8,179 bases of DNA from Candidatus Woesearchaeota archaeon (GCA_016215305.1 JACRKI010000154.1:1-8179), one strand, 5' to 3'. Counted from the first letter of the stretch, positions 1-5,867 are shown. Made by a program: numbers and translations. The notes: a model not told the origin generated them from the letters alone.

Positions 1-316
1 CAGAAAGAATTTTTTCTACGTTTTCTGCGTAATAGTCGCAGACGCCAGCGCATTTATCGACTTCTGCTTCTGCTTCGACAATGCATTTTCCCATTTCTCT
101 GGTCATAAGAATTGCAAAATGCTCTTTCTTGGAACGAAGAATGTTTGCAGTAGATTTCATCAATCTCGCGCGTTCTGCGAAAGACGTTTTTTTCCATTTT
201 TGAAATGCGGCGTCAACATGAGACAGAATATCTTCTAATTCCTGCTCTGTATGTTCTTGATATATCTTAATTGTTTCTTCTGTTGCTGGGTTTATTGTTG
301 TTATCAAAGCACTCAC
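1..316 (-). CDS. Aldehyde dehydrogenase family protein, N-terminal 105 residues (partial)
   Basis: The gene runs off the left edge. The translation begins MSALITTINPATEETIKIY and continues through an alpha-helical stretch around residues 36-75 and the segment TREMGKCIVEAEAEVDKCAG. The NPATEE start, the helix with FAERARLMK and the REMGK motif are typical of the N-terminal NAD-binding part of aldehyde dehydrogenases, especially the succinate-semialdehyde dehydrogenase group, which oxidise aldehydes to acids with NAD(P)+. The catalytic Cys and Glu would lie outside the window, so the substrate cannot be judged. I chose the GTG at 316-314 because an in-frame TAA lies two codons upstream (320-322); a TTG at 305-307 is the only close alternative. 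A weak TATA-like AAAATAAAGT (340-331) lies upstream. The gene follows the acetolactate synthase-like gene in the same direction with about 200 bases between them, so a shared transcript is possible. Confidence 0.85.
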   Translation of the reverse strand, partial: MSALITTINPATEETIKIYQEHTEQELEDILSHVDAAFQKWKKTSFAERARLMKSTANILRSKKEHFAILMTREMGKCIVEAEAEVDKCAGVCDYYAENVEKILS

Positions 317-369
317 CTGTTATTTTTTTCACTTTATTTTGTTGAACACGAAGCAGCACACAACTCTCA

Positions 370-485
370 GGAACCAGCAACGCTAACTCGTTGTCCAATA
401 TTTTTTATTGATTGAATTTTAAAAATAAATAATAATTATTGTGGTCAGGTTTACGGTGCTAGTTCCATGGTAGCGCTGCTGGTTC
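370..485. repeat. Inverted/tandem repeat cluster (units A, B and D) between the ALS and ALDH genes
   Basis: Three related units lie in the gap between two minus-strand genes. Unit A, plus strand 370-409, begins GGAACCAGCAACGCTA. Unit B, minus strand 466-427, begins GGAACTAGCACCG and ends in a 21-base block TGACCACAATAA(TTATTATTT) at 447-427. Unit D, minus strand 485-466, begins GAACCAGCAGCGCTA and is a tandem half-copy exactly 20 bases ahead of B, matching it at 14 of 20 positions. A (371-385) and D (485-471) are inverted copies matching at 14 of 15 positions; in minus-strand RNA the odd pair is a G-U wobble, so a 15-pair stem enclosing B could form. Unit C at 4057-4096 is a further copy. What the repeat does is unknown; it could be a transcript-end structure or a remnant of a mobile element. 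Confidence 0.7.
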
Positions 486-518
486 GCGAAAGTGTCAGCG
501 ATTTCATGAGTTTCATTT

Positions 519-2174
519 TCACAACGACAAAATCGGACAAACCTTTTGTGCCAATTTTTTATTAAGCTCCTGATTCTTCGAAGGATTGACTTTAATTTCC
601 ACAATGCAAAGTTCTTGACTGCTAATCGCTTCCTGCAAATTTTGTTTTAATTCATCCAGAGTGTTCGGTGAATATCCTTTGATGCCAAAACTTTCAGCAT
701 AGAGTTTGAAGTCTGGATTTGTTAGTGCAGTGCCAAATGATTTGCCAGTATGCGCTTCCTGTTTCCAGGTAATGAGCCCATAATTATTATCATTGAAAAC
801 AATAATAGTGTAGCCGATGCCCATGCGTTTCGCGGTTTCGATTTCCTGACTGTTCATCAAAAAACCGCCGTCACCGCACGCCGCGACAATGCGCCGCTCG
901 GGATGCACAAGCTTTGCCGCAAGTCCGCCGGGAAGCGCAATGCCCATGCTCGCGAGTCCGTTGGAAACAATAACTGTGTTTGGAGAGTATGAAGGATAAT
1001 TTCGCGCAATCCACATTTTGTGACTTCCAACATCAGAAAGAAGAATGTCTTCGTCATGCATGCATTCCCTGATAATCTGAAGCGCTCCGGGAATAGTAAA
1101 GGGTTTTCCGTCTTCCAAAGAATAGGTTGCAAAATCAGCCAGAATAAGTTTTCGCACAGGAAGCGCCCAGTTTGTAAAAGTAAACGCATTTTTTTCTTGC
1201 TCCACTGCGTTGTTCAATTCCCATAATGCGCCGCTGATATCACATACCAGCTCGATAGCAGGCTGGTAATACTCATATACTTCTGCGGGAGAGAAATCAA
1301 TGTGAATTATTTTCTTGTCTTTTTTATGATTCCAATTTTCCGGATCGTATTCCGCGACATCATATCCAATAGTGATGATGACATCAGCTGCGTCGATCGC
1401 GCACATCACGTAATCCTTCATTTTCAATCCAACTGAAAAAAGAGAATGTTCATCTTTGTCAGAAACAGCTCCCTTTCCCATGAATGTTGAAACAACAGGA
1501 ATGTGCGTCTTTGTGACAAATTCACGAAGATGTTTGGACGCGAGTTTTCGAATCGCGCCATTCCCTGCAATGATTAATGGTCGTTTTGCGCTCTTCAGAA
1601 GTTCCGCTGCTTTTTGGATTGCTTTGTATTCAGGAGCTGACCGGCGAACGCGCATAGGTTCAAGAGGAATTGCCTTGACTTCCATTTTCGCGATGTCTTC
1701 AGGAACCTCAATGTGCGTCACGCCTGGTTTTTCCATTTCCGCAAGCTTGAATGCTTTTCGCACAGCTTCTGCGGTAATTTCTGGATGAGAAATTTGCGTG
1801 TTCCATTTCACAATGGGTTTAAACATGTTGACGATGTCAATAGCTTGATGGCTTTCTTTGTGCAGTCGTTCCATGGATCCTTGCGCGGTAATCGCGACAA
1901 CAGGACTTTTGTCAAGATGCGCATCGGCGAGGCCAGTGATGAGATTTGTCGCGCCTGGACCAAGGGTTGCAAGACAAACGCCTGCTTTGCCAGTCAGTCT
2001 TCCCCAGACATCTGCCATGAATGCTGCGCCTTGTTCATGTCTTGCGGGAACAAAAACAATGGAAGAATTTGCGATTGAAAACAAGAGATCCTCTGTTTCT
2101 TCTCCTGGAAGTCCAAAAATATATTTGACTCCTTCTGCTTCGAGGGATTTGACAATAAGGTCAGAGACTTTCAT
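519..2174 (-). CDS. Acetolactate synthase-like thiamine pyrophosphate enzyme, large subunit type
   Basis: A complete 551-residue TPP-dependent enzyme of the acetohydroxyacid/acetolactate synthase family, which condenses two pyruvates to 2-acetolactate and CO2. The N-terminal PYR domain (about 1-170) carries the catalytic glutamate in PARHEQGAA (E47) and the LATLGPGATNLITGLADA stretch. A central domain spans about 185-325. The C-terminal PP domain has SNGLASMGIALPG (about 404-416) and the TPP/metal motif GDGGF (434-438) ending in NDNNYG (461-466). Length is normal for the family. No small regulatory subunit is visible nearby, and the sequence resembles catabolic AlsS-type enzymes rather than the branched-chain biosynthetic complex; related family members (oxalyl-CoA decarboxylase, glyoxylate carboligase) cannot be fully excluded. 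It starts 42 bases after the decarboxylase stop, so the two are probably co-transcribed. No clear Shine-Dalgarno sequence precedes the ATG. Confidence 0.88.
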   Translation of the reverse strand: MKVSDLIVKSLEAEGVKYIFGLPGEETEDLLFSIANSSIVFVPARHEQGAAFMADVWGRLTGKAGVCLATLGPGATNLITGLADAHLDKSPVVAITAQGSMERLHKESHQAIDIVNMFKPIVKWNTQISHPEITAEAVRKAFKLAEMEKPGVTHIEVPEDIAKMEVKAIPLEPMRVRRSAPEYKAIQKAAELLKSAKRPLIIAGNGAIRKLASKHLREFVTKTHIPVVSTFMGKGAVSDKDEHSLFSVGLKMKDYVMCAIDAADVIITIGYDVAEYDPENWNHKKDKKIIHIDFSPAEVYEYYQPAIELVCDISGALWELNNAVEQEKNAFTFTNWALPVRKLILADFATYSLEDGKPFTIPGALQIIRECMHDEDILLSDVGSHKMWIARNYPSYSPNTVIVSNGLASMGIALPGGLAAKLVHPERRIVAACGDGGFLMNSQEIETAKRMGIGYTIIVFNDNNYGLITWKQEAHTGKSFGTALTNPDFKLYAESFGIKGYSPNTLDELKQNLQEAISSQELCIVEIKVNPSKNQELNKKLAQKVCPILSL

Positions 2175-2216
2175 GAAAAAGTGATATACACACTCTTTTT
2201 ATGTGTTATGAATCAA

Positions 2217-3830
2217 TCACAGCAGCGAATCCTTCTGTTGCTCTCGTGTCCGCTGAATGTGGGAAAGAATAGCCTGCAATGGTTTTTGCAGTTTTTTCTC
2301 CCGGACTTCAGGAGTCAAGCGCTCCCCCCAGATTTTTTCAAAATTAATTCTGTGGAGATTGTAGAAATATTTCAATTCATTTGGATCCGCGACTTTCAGA
2401 ACGTCAAGTTCAGGAGCAAACATTTCAGCATATCTATCTCGTCGTCTGATGAGTTTCGCAGTTCCATTTTCTTTTGCGAGAATGATAGGAACCCGCTTCA
2501 AGCTGTTGAAGTTGCTTGCGAAGACAACGCTATACGCGCCGCAATCCATAATGGAGAGCAAATCTCCTTCTTCAAGTTTTGGGAACCAGCGATTTTTTGC
2601 CATGACATCAATACAATCACAGGTGCTTCCAAAAACACTGTATTTTGTGGTGATTGGTTTGCTCAGTTTATTTGCAGGCAAGACTTCATATTGACAGTTG
2701 GAAACAAATCTGTCTGCGATCATGTTGTACACTGAACCATTGGTGATAACCAAATTCTCTTTGCCCATTTTTTTGGAGCTGACCACCTTAACAAGTCCAA
2801 TCATCGCGTTCGCGACAATATATTTCCCCGGCTCAAAAATGAGTGTTGGTTCTGGAAGATTATATTTCTGAAGAAGCTTCTGCAATTTCTCAACAATCAT
2901 GACTCCTGCTTTCTGGAGATTATAGGATCGTCCATACCTGACTTGCGAATTGTCGTTTGTCGGAAATCCACCGCCCAAGTCAAGATATTGAATATTCGCG
3001 CCAAGTTCTGTTGCGTGCGCTGCGAGCTTGAGCAACTTATCAGCTGCAACACAATATACTTGGGGGTTCGTAATGTAACGTCCGTGGAAGTGCAATCCAA
3101 TAAGTTCAATGTGCGGATGGCTGACTGCGAATTCAATTGCCTTTTTTGCTTCAGTGATAGGAATTCCATATTGCTGCTTAAGGGTAGAGTACTGTCCCAA
3201 TTTAATCAATGGATTAATTCGCAAAAAGATGCGAATTCGAATATCCAGATTTTCTCCCACCATCGCGATTTTCTGGAGTTCTTCCATGGAATCCGTGGTA
3301 ATGGACTGCACCCCAATCATTGCCGCGAATGCAATGTCTTGATAGGTTTTGTACAGATTCGTAAAAGTAATCTGATGCGGCTCATAATCTGCGAGAAGAC
3401 CAAGAATAATTTCTCCGACGCTGCTTGCGTCAAGTTCAAATCCTTCTTCTTTCGCGATTTTAATGATAGAAATGTTTGAGTTTACCTTGCAGGCGAATTG
3501 CGGCCTGAATTTTGGGTAGGGGAATGCGTTTCGAAATGTCCGAAGACGATCACGGAGTTCCCGCTCCACAAGAACGTACATTGGCGCGCCGAATTTCGCG
3601 TCGAGTTCTTTGACGCTGACGCCTTCAACAAGAAGATTTCCTTCTGCGTCCTGGCTCAAAAAAGATTTCCATCTATCTTTAAGATGTCGTTTGGAAACTG
3701 GATGCCTTTTTTTCTTCGAGAGGGAGGGAGAAATTGTTGTTGCTTGATCTGATGCTTGTTCAGAAGAAGCGTGATGCTGCGCATGCTCGCGAGAAATGGT
3801 TGATGCAATGGAATCAGGTAATGTCGTCAT
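2217..3830 (-). CDS. Fold-type III PLP-dependent decarboxylase (ornithine/diaminopimelate decarboxylase family)
   Basis: A 537-residue alanine-racemase-fold decarboxylase. Residues 60-110 lead into the PLP-lysine strand FACKVNSN (K115). Other family motifs follow: GLHFHGRY (245-252), DLGGGFP (284-290, phosphate binding), EPGKYIVANA (333-342), GSTCDCID (401-408, catalytic Cys with a substrate-contacting Asp) and MDCGAYS (428-434). The DLGGGFP and CDxxD motifs are more like ornithine decarboxylase, while the HFH motif and general layout recall LysA, so the substrate (ornithine, lysine, arginine or diaminopimelate) is open. The protein is about 100 residues longer than a typical LysA. The extra length is a Ser/Gln/His-rich, then Lys/Arg-rich N-terminal tail (1-55) and a charged C-terminal tail (about 480-537). 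A later start could remove part of the N-terminal tail, but I see no better start signal. It heads the presumed operon with the acetolactate synthase-like gene. Confidence 0.85.
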   Translation of the reverse strand: MTTLPDSIASTISREHAQHHASSEQASDQATTISPSLSKKKRHPVSKRHLKDRWKSFLSQDAEGNLLVEGVSVKELDAKFGAPMYVLVERELRDRLRTFRNAFPYPKFRPQFACKVNSNISIIKIAKEEGFELDASSVGEIILGLLADYEPHQITFTNLYKTYQDIAFAAMIGVQSITTDSMEELQKIAMVGENLDIRIRIFLRINPLIKLGQYSTLKQQYGIPITEAKKAIEFAVSHPHIELIGLHFHGRYITNPQVYCVAADKLLKLAAHATELGANIQYLDLGGGFPTNDNSQVRYGRSYNLQKAGVMIVEKLQKLLQKYNLPEPTLIFEPGKYIVANAMIGLVKVVSSKKMGKENLVITNGSVYNMIADRFVSNCQYEVLPANKLSKPITTKYSVFGSTCDCIDVMAKNRWFPKLEEGDLLSIMDCGAYSVVFASNFNSLKRVPIILAKENGTAKLIRRRDRYAEMFAPELDVLKVADPNELKYFYNLHRINFEKIWGERLTPEVREKKLQKPLQAILSHIQRTREQQKDSLL

Positions 3831-3920
3831 TTTTTATGTGCTGTGTTCGCCCCCGTATTGCCAGGATATGAGCGTGTTCCCATATACTGTTGTGAATGAT
3901 TTTCCTAAATGAATGTTCTC

Positions 3921-3930
3921 CTATTTAAAT
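3921..3930 (-). promoter_or_regulatory. Candidate archaeal TATA box of the decarboxylase/ALS operon
   Basis: The minus strand reads ATTTAAATAG here, a good archaeal TATA box. Transcription would start near 3900-3897, giving a leader of about 70 bases before the ATG at 3830. A second, weaker candidate, CAGTATATGGG (3890-3880), would give a leader of about 30 bases. Which one is used cannot be told from sequence. Confidence 0.4.
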
Positions 3931-4056
3931 GTTACCCTTTGTTTTGGTCCATTTTTGCTGACGAGAAAAGAGAGTTTGAGACGGAAAAAAAGAGTCATGA
4001 AGGAAAAACACACTAATCGAACTTGCAAAAAAATAGTTGCACAAACTTACCCCTCT

Positions 4057-4096
4057 GGAACTAGCAACACAAGCTTGACCACAATAATTATTATTT
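4057..4096 (+). repeat. Repeat unit C, distant inverted copy of unit B
   Basis: The plus strand begins GGAACTAGCAACACAAGCT and ends with the 21-base block at 4076-4096 (TGACCACAATAA...). Against unit B (466-427) it matches 10 of 10 bases at the start, 4 of 9 in the middle and all 21 at the end, in inverted orientation. Units B and C therefore lie as inverted repeats about 3.6 kb apart around the acetolactate synthase and decarboxylase genes. Confidence 0.75.
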
Positions 4097-4154
4097 TGAA
4101 TAGTCTTCAGATAATTTCCTCGAAAGATTTCTTCAACATTTTTCATTGAAATAG

Positions 4155-4161
4155 AAAAAAA
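4155..4161 (-). terminator. Oligo-T terminator after the eS31 gene
   Basis: A run of seven T on the minus strand starts 13 bases after the eS31 stop codon and is followed by more T-rich sequence. Archaeal RNA polymerase stops at such T runs without needing a hairpin, so this is the likely end of the ribosomal/transcription operon. Confidence 0.55.
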
Positions 4162-4174
4162 TACTCTTACAATC

Positions 4175-4372
4175 TTACTTGCTCTTCTTTTCCATATACA
4201 TTGTTTTGCCGCAAGTTCTGCGATCCTTATGTTCTGCCATAAAGAATCCTTCGCCTGCTTTTGGAGAGAATTTTTTTAATCGAACAAGAGAATTTCCTTT
4301 AACTTCGTATGCTTTGTACAATTTGGAACCGCGTCCCACTTTCTTTTTAACGTCTTTTTTTGCTTCAGCCAT
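4175..4372 (-). CDS. rps27ae: Small-subunit ribosomal protein eS31 (S27ae) with a degenerate zinc finger
   Basis: A 65-residue basic protein. The segment GEGFFMAEHKDRRTCGKTMY (40-59) matches the diagnostic core of archaeal and eukaryotic S27ae (FMAEHKDR followed by CGKCGY). Family members normally carry a C4 zinc site, CPxC followed by CGxC. Here the positions read SPKA and CGKT, so only one of the four cysteines is left (residue 54) and zinc binding is very probably lost. The N-terminal Lys-rich region (MAEAKKDVKKKVGRGSK) would contact rRNA. It is the last gene of the block, following eS24 as in many archaea. A Shine-Dalgarno GGAG (4386-4383) lies 10 bases before the ATG and is inside hairpin H1. 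Confidence 0.9.
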   Translation of the reverse strand: MAEAKKDVKKKVGRGSKLYKAYEVKGNSLVRLKKFSPKAGEGFFMAEHKDRRTCGKTMYMEKKSK

Positions 4373-4409
4373 AAAATTTCATCTCCTCACTTCGTTCGGA
4401 AGAAATTTT
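4373..4409 (-). promoter_or_regulatory. GA-hairpin H1, abutting the eS31 start codon
   Basis: Read on the minus strand: outer stem AAAATTTC (4409-4402) with GAAATTTT (4380-4373); middle helix TTCC (4401-4398) with GGAG (4386-4383); tandem GA/GA (4397-4396 and 4388-4387); inner stem AC/GT; triloop GAA (4393-4391). A two-base bulge AT (4382-4381) lies on the 3' side. The ATG of eS31 follows with no gap. The middle helix replaces the CAT/ATG of the other copies by different pairing bases and contains the Shine-Dalgarno sequence, so folding would hide it. Confidence 0.65.
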
Positions 4410-4437
4410 ACACTTCCAACGATTTATTATCATAAAA

Positions 4438-4761
4438 TTATTTAGCCTCAGCAGGCGCTTCTGCTGGTTTTGCCGCTTCAACAGCAAACCCATTCTTCTT
4501 GAGCAAGTTTGTTCCTTCAAGATGTTTCAAAACTGCCTGATCGTGATAAATGTGCGCGATCATTTTTGCTCTGCGCATGCCGTATCTGCCATACAAATGA
4601 CGAACAACAACATTGTCTTCAGTCGCTTTGATTTTGTGCGCGAGTGCTTTTCGCACCTCAACAAGAGAAGGAGTAACGCCGTCAAAATGGACATATCCTG
4701 TCACTCGTTCTCTGCTCAATAAAGGCATTTTATTTTGTTTTTTTACTTCAATGTCCATCAT
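4438..4761 (-). CDS. rps24e: Small-subunit ribosomal protein eS24
   Basis: A 107-residue protein of normal length for archaeal S24e. Recognisable parts are NKMPLLSRERVTGYVHFDG (10-28), TPSLVEVRKALA (30-41) and the C-terminal RYGMRRAKMIAHIYHD (about 59-74). It binds rRNA in the 30S subunit. The last 15 or so residues are an Ala/Pro/Glu/Lys tail. The start is either of two adjacent ATG codons (4761 or 4758), with a GAGG Shine-Dalgarno sequence about 8 bases upstream. It lies between Spt4 and eS31, the common archaeal order. Confidence 0.93.
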   Translation of the reverse strand: MMDIEVKKQNKMPLLSRERVTGYVHFDGVTPSLVEVRKALAHKIKATEDNVVVRHLYGRYGMRRAKMIAHIYHDQAVLKHLEGTNLLKKNGFAVEAAKPAEAPAEAK

Positions 4762-4791
4762 GATAATCCCTCGGTTTGTTTTTTTGATGAG

Positions 4792-4813
4792 AAGAAATTA
4801 CAATAAATTTCTT
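4792..4813 (-). repeat. Eight-pair hairpin just after the Spt4 stop codon
   Basis: AAGAAATT (4792-4799) and AATTTCTT (4806-4813) are perfect inverted copies with a six-base loop. The hairpin begins one base after the Spt4 stop and lies between Spt4 and eS24. It has no tandem GA or GAA loop, so it is not one of the H1-H6 family. It may protect or shape the 3' end of the upstream message. Confidence 0.4.
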
Positions 4814-4814
4814 T

Positions 4815-5000
4815 TTATTTCACCTTGATAACATATTCCCCTTTCTGATGAATGCCAACTTGTTTTGCAATGGTTGACTTGCTCACGTCAAAAAAAGTCA
4901 TTCTTCCGTTCCAGCTTTCAGAAAACTGAGCGCCTTTACAAATAGGACATTCACTGCCTTCAACAAATATTTTGCAGGATCGACATACTTTTTTTTTCAT
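4815..5000 (-). CDS. spt4: Transcription elongation factor Spt4 (RpoE'')
   Basis: A 61-residue protein that partners Spt5/NusG and helps RNA polymerase elongation. The zinc ribbon is visible as CRSC (6-9) and CPIC (18-21), followed by WNGRMTFFDVSKSTIAKQVG, the usual Spt4 core in which the sheet surface binds the Spt5 NGN domain. Length is typical of archaeal Spt4. I chose the ATG at 5000. An in-frame GTG at 5030 would add ten residues, but those codons lie inside hairpin H2 and have no counterpart in the family. The gene is downstream of rpo7 and upstream of eS24. A GGAG lies on the far side of H2. Confidence 0.92.
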   Translation of the reverse strand: MKKKVCRSCKIFVEGSECPICKGAQFSESWNGRMTFFDVSKSTIAKQVGIHQKGEYVIKVK

Positions 5001-5003
5001 ATT

Positions 5004-5045
5004 AAAAATCCTTGCATTCGTGCTTCGCACTCATGAAGGATTTTT
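5004..5045 (-). promoter_or_regulatory. GA-hairpin H2, before the Spt4 start codon
   Basis: Read on the minus strand: outer stem AAAAATCCTT (5045-5036) with AAGGATTTTT (5013-5004), 10 pairs; CAT (5035-5033) with ATG (5017-5015); GA/GA (5032-5031 and 5019-5018); inner stem GTGC/GCAC; triloop GAA (5026-5024). A single C bulge (5014) lies on the 3' side. The ATG of Spt4 follows after three bases. All helices are perfect. Confidence 0.75.
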
Positions 5046-5049
5046 CACA

Positions 5050-5053
5050 CTCC
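5050..5053 (-). promoter_or_regulatory. Shine-Dalgarno sequence of Spt4 on the far side of hairpin H2
   Basis: GGAG (5053-5050) lies 4 bases before the H2 stem, and the ATG lies 3 bases after it. In linear RNA the distance to the ATG is 49 bases, far too long. With H2 folded and skipped it is 7 bases, a normal spacing. No other Shine-Dalgarno-like sequence precedes this ATG. Confidence 0.5.
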
Positions 5054-5118
5054 ATGTTTTGTTTATGTATTTATCTTAATCTCTTTTTATTACTTTTTCT
5101 TGTCTTCTCTTTTCTTAT

Positions 5119-5160
5119 TAAAATTCTTCATGAGGCTGAAAGCCGAATGTAAGAATTTTA
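5119..5160 (+). repeat. GA-hairpin H3, at the Rpo7 stop codon (antisense)
   Basis: Read on the plus strand: outer stem TAAAATTCTT (5119-5128) with AAGAATTTTA (5151-5160), 10 pairs; CAT (5129-5131) with ATG (5147-5149); GA/GA; inner stem GGCT (5134-5137) with AGCC (5141-5144); triloop GAA (5138-5140). A single T bulge (5150) lies on the 3' side. The last three bases of the element (5158-5160) are the TAA stop codon of Rpo7 on the other strand. In Rpo7 mRNA the complement still forms the long stems, but with TC/TC mismatches and a TTC loop. Confidence 0.75.
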
Positions 5161-5733
5161 TTTTTTTCCTTTTGCAGGAGCAGCCTTTGCTTCTTTTGGT
5201 TTTGCTTCTTCGTCAGCCCATTCAAGTTTTCCAAGACCAGGCTGGCGCATGGTCAATCCCAATTTTGGATTATTTGCTTCTTTGAAGGAAACCGCGATGA
5301 TCTTTGCTTTACAAATATCTCCTACTTTCAACATTCGCTTGGATTCTTTTCCAACGAGCACTTTGTCTTTTGCAAAGGAAACGAAATCGTCCATGGTCTG
5401 ACTCACGTGAATCATCCCTTCGATTGGACCAATAGTCAAAAACGCGCCAAAATCAGCGATGTCTTTGATTCTTCCCATGACGACTTCCTGCATTTCAGGT
5501 CTGTAGACGAGAAGTTCAAATTGAGTTTCGTAGTGTGGAGCGCCATCGCCTGGAATAATGATTCCTTCTTTGATGTCTTTGACACCAGGAACATCAACAA
5601 CAATGCCGAGATCCTTGGAAATAAAACCATCATATTTTTTCTTGACTTGCTTGACGATTGCGTCTTTAATGTCTAATCCAAGAAAAGCAGGTGCAACACG
5701 GACATGGTCATTGACGACAACTTTGTAAAACAT
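5158..5733 (-). CDS. rpoE1: DNA-directed RNA polymerase subunit Rpo7 (RpoE')
   Basis: A 191-residue homologue of eukaryotic Rpb7, which with Rpo4 forms the stalk of archaeal RNA polymerase and binds the emerging transcript. Residues 1-80 are the Rpb7 N-terminal (tip) domain, with MFYKVVVNDHVRVAP and the GDGAPHYETQFELLVYRP segment. Residues 82-165 are an S1 RNA-binding domain (VVMGRIKDIADFGAFLTIGP, then GMIHVSQ). An Ala/Lys/Glu-rich tail (about 172-191) ends the protein. It is preceded by the PIN-domain gene and followed by Spt4, the usual archaeal neighbourhood. The leader carries hairpin H4 and the stop codon is the edge of hairpin H3. No Shine-Dalgarno sequence lies close to the ATG; a GGAGG (5833-5829) is about 95 bases upstream. 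Confidence 0.95.
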   Translation of the reverse strand: MFYKVVVNDHVRVAPAFLGLDIKDAIVKQVKKKYDGFISKDLGIVVDVPGVKDIKEGIIIPGDGAPHYETQFELLVYRPEMQEVVMGRIKDIADFGAFLTIGPIEGMIHVSQTMDDFVSFAKDKVLVGKESKRMLKVGDICKAKIIAVSFKEANNPKLGLTMRQPGLGKLEWADEEAKPKEAKAAPAKGKK

Positions 5734-5739
5734 TTTATA

Positions 5740-5779
5740 TCAAAATCCCAACATTCGCTACGCTCATGAAGGATTTTGA
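5740..5779 (-). promoter_or_regulatory. GA-hairpin H4, before the Rpo7 start codon
   Basis: Read on the minus strand: outer stem TCAAAATCC (5779-5771) with GGATTTTGA (5748-5740), 9 pairs; CAT (5768-5766) with ATG (5754-5752); GA/GA; inner stem GC/GC; triloop GTA instead of GAA (5761-5759). The junction to the outer stem is an internal loop TT/TTG rather than a single bulge. The Rpo7 ATG follows after six bases (TATAAA). This is the least regular copy of the family. Confidence 0.65.
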
Positions 5780-5867
5780 GAAAAACATATTTTTCAAAAA
5801 CCCAAATGAGGAAGCAATGAGCAGATTATCCTCCGTTTTCTGATTATTATTTTTTATTCCTTAATTT

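Larger units (their letters stand above)
3831..4174. other. Gene-free interval between the metabolic genes and the ribosomal block
   Basis: These 344 bases hold no convincing gene. From left to right I see the leader and candidate promoter of the decarboxylase (TATA-like sequences at 3880-3890 and 3921-3930), an AT-rich stretch, repeat unit C (4057-4096) and an oligo-T stretch on the minus strand (4161-4155) just after the eS31 gene. Short open frames of 73-78 codons cross it on both strands, but they lack start signals and recognisable protein features. I found no tRNA-like cloverleaf. Confidence 0.6.

Noticed and set aside
419..604. 61-codon minus-strand frame overlapping the end of the ALS-like gene
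   Set aside because: It overlaps a clear enzyme gene and translates repeat units; no start signal.
750..2184. Plus-strand open frames of 60-120 codons inside the metabolic genes
   Set aside because: Shadows of the minus-strand enzymes, whose motifs and lengths are clear.
3995..4016. GAGTCATGAAGGAAAAACAC as a possible seventh GA-hairpin
   Set aside because: Only the TCATGAAGGA edge resembles the family; there is no GA/GA mismatch, triloop or pairing partner.
4015..4050. tRNA-like T-loop (GTTCGATTA on the minus strand)
   Set aside because: No T-stem, acceptor stem or anticodon arm can be drawn around it.
411..4101. Target-site duplication (TTGAAT at both outer sides of units B and C)
   Set aside because: On the left it is about 10 bases away from the repeat edge, and six AT-rich bases can match by chance.
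3925..4146. Open frames of 73-78 codons on both strands of the interval after eS31
   Set aside because: No Shine-Dalgarno or TATA at proper spacing, odd composition, and they run through repeat unit C.
5001..5030. N-terminal extension of Spt4 from an in-frame GTG at 5030
   Set aside because: The ten extra codons lie inside hairpin H2, have no counterpart in Spt4 proteins, and the ATG at 5000 starts the usual zinc-ribbon N-terminus.
5806..5834. GAGGA/TCCTC inverted repeat with GGAGG upstream of Rpo7
   Set aside because: Only five pairs with a long loop, and the GGAGG is about 95 bases from the start codon with no suitable nearby start; too weak to call.
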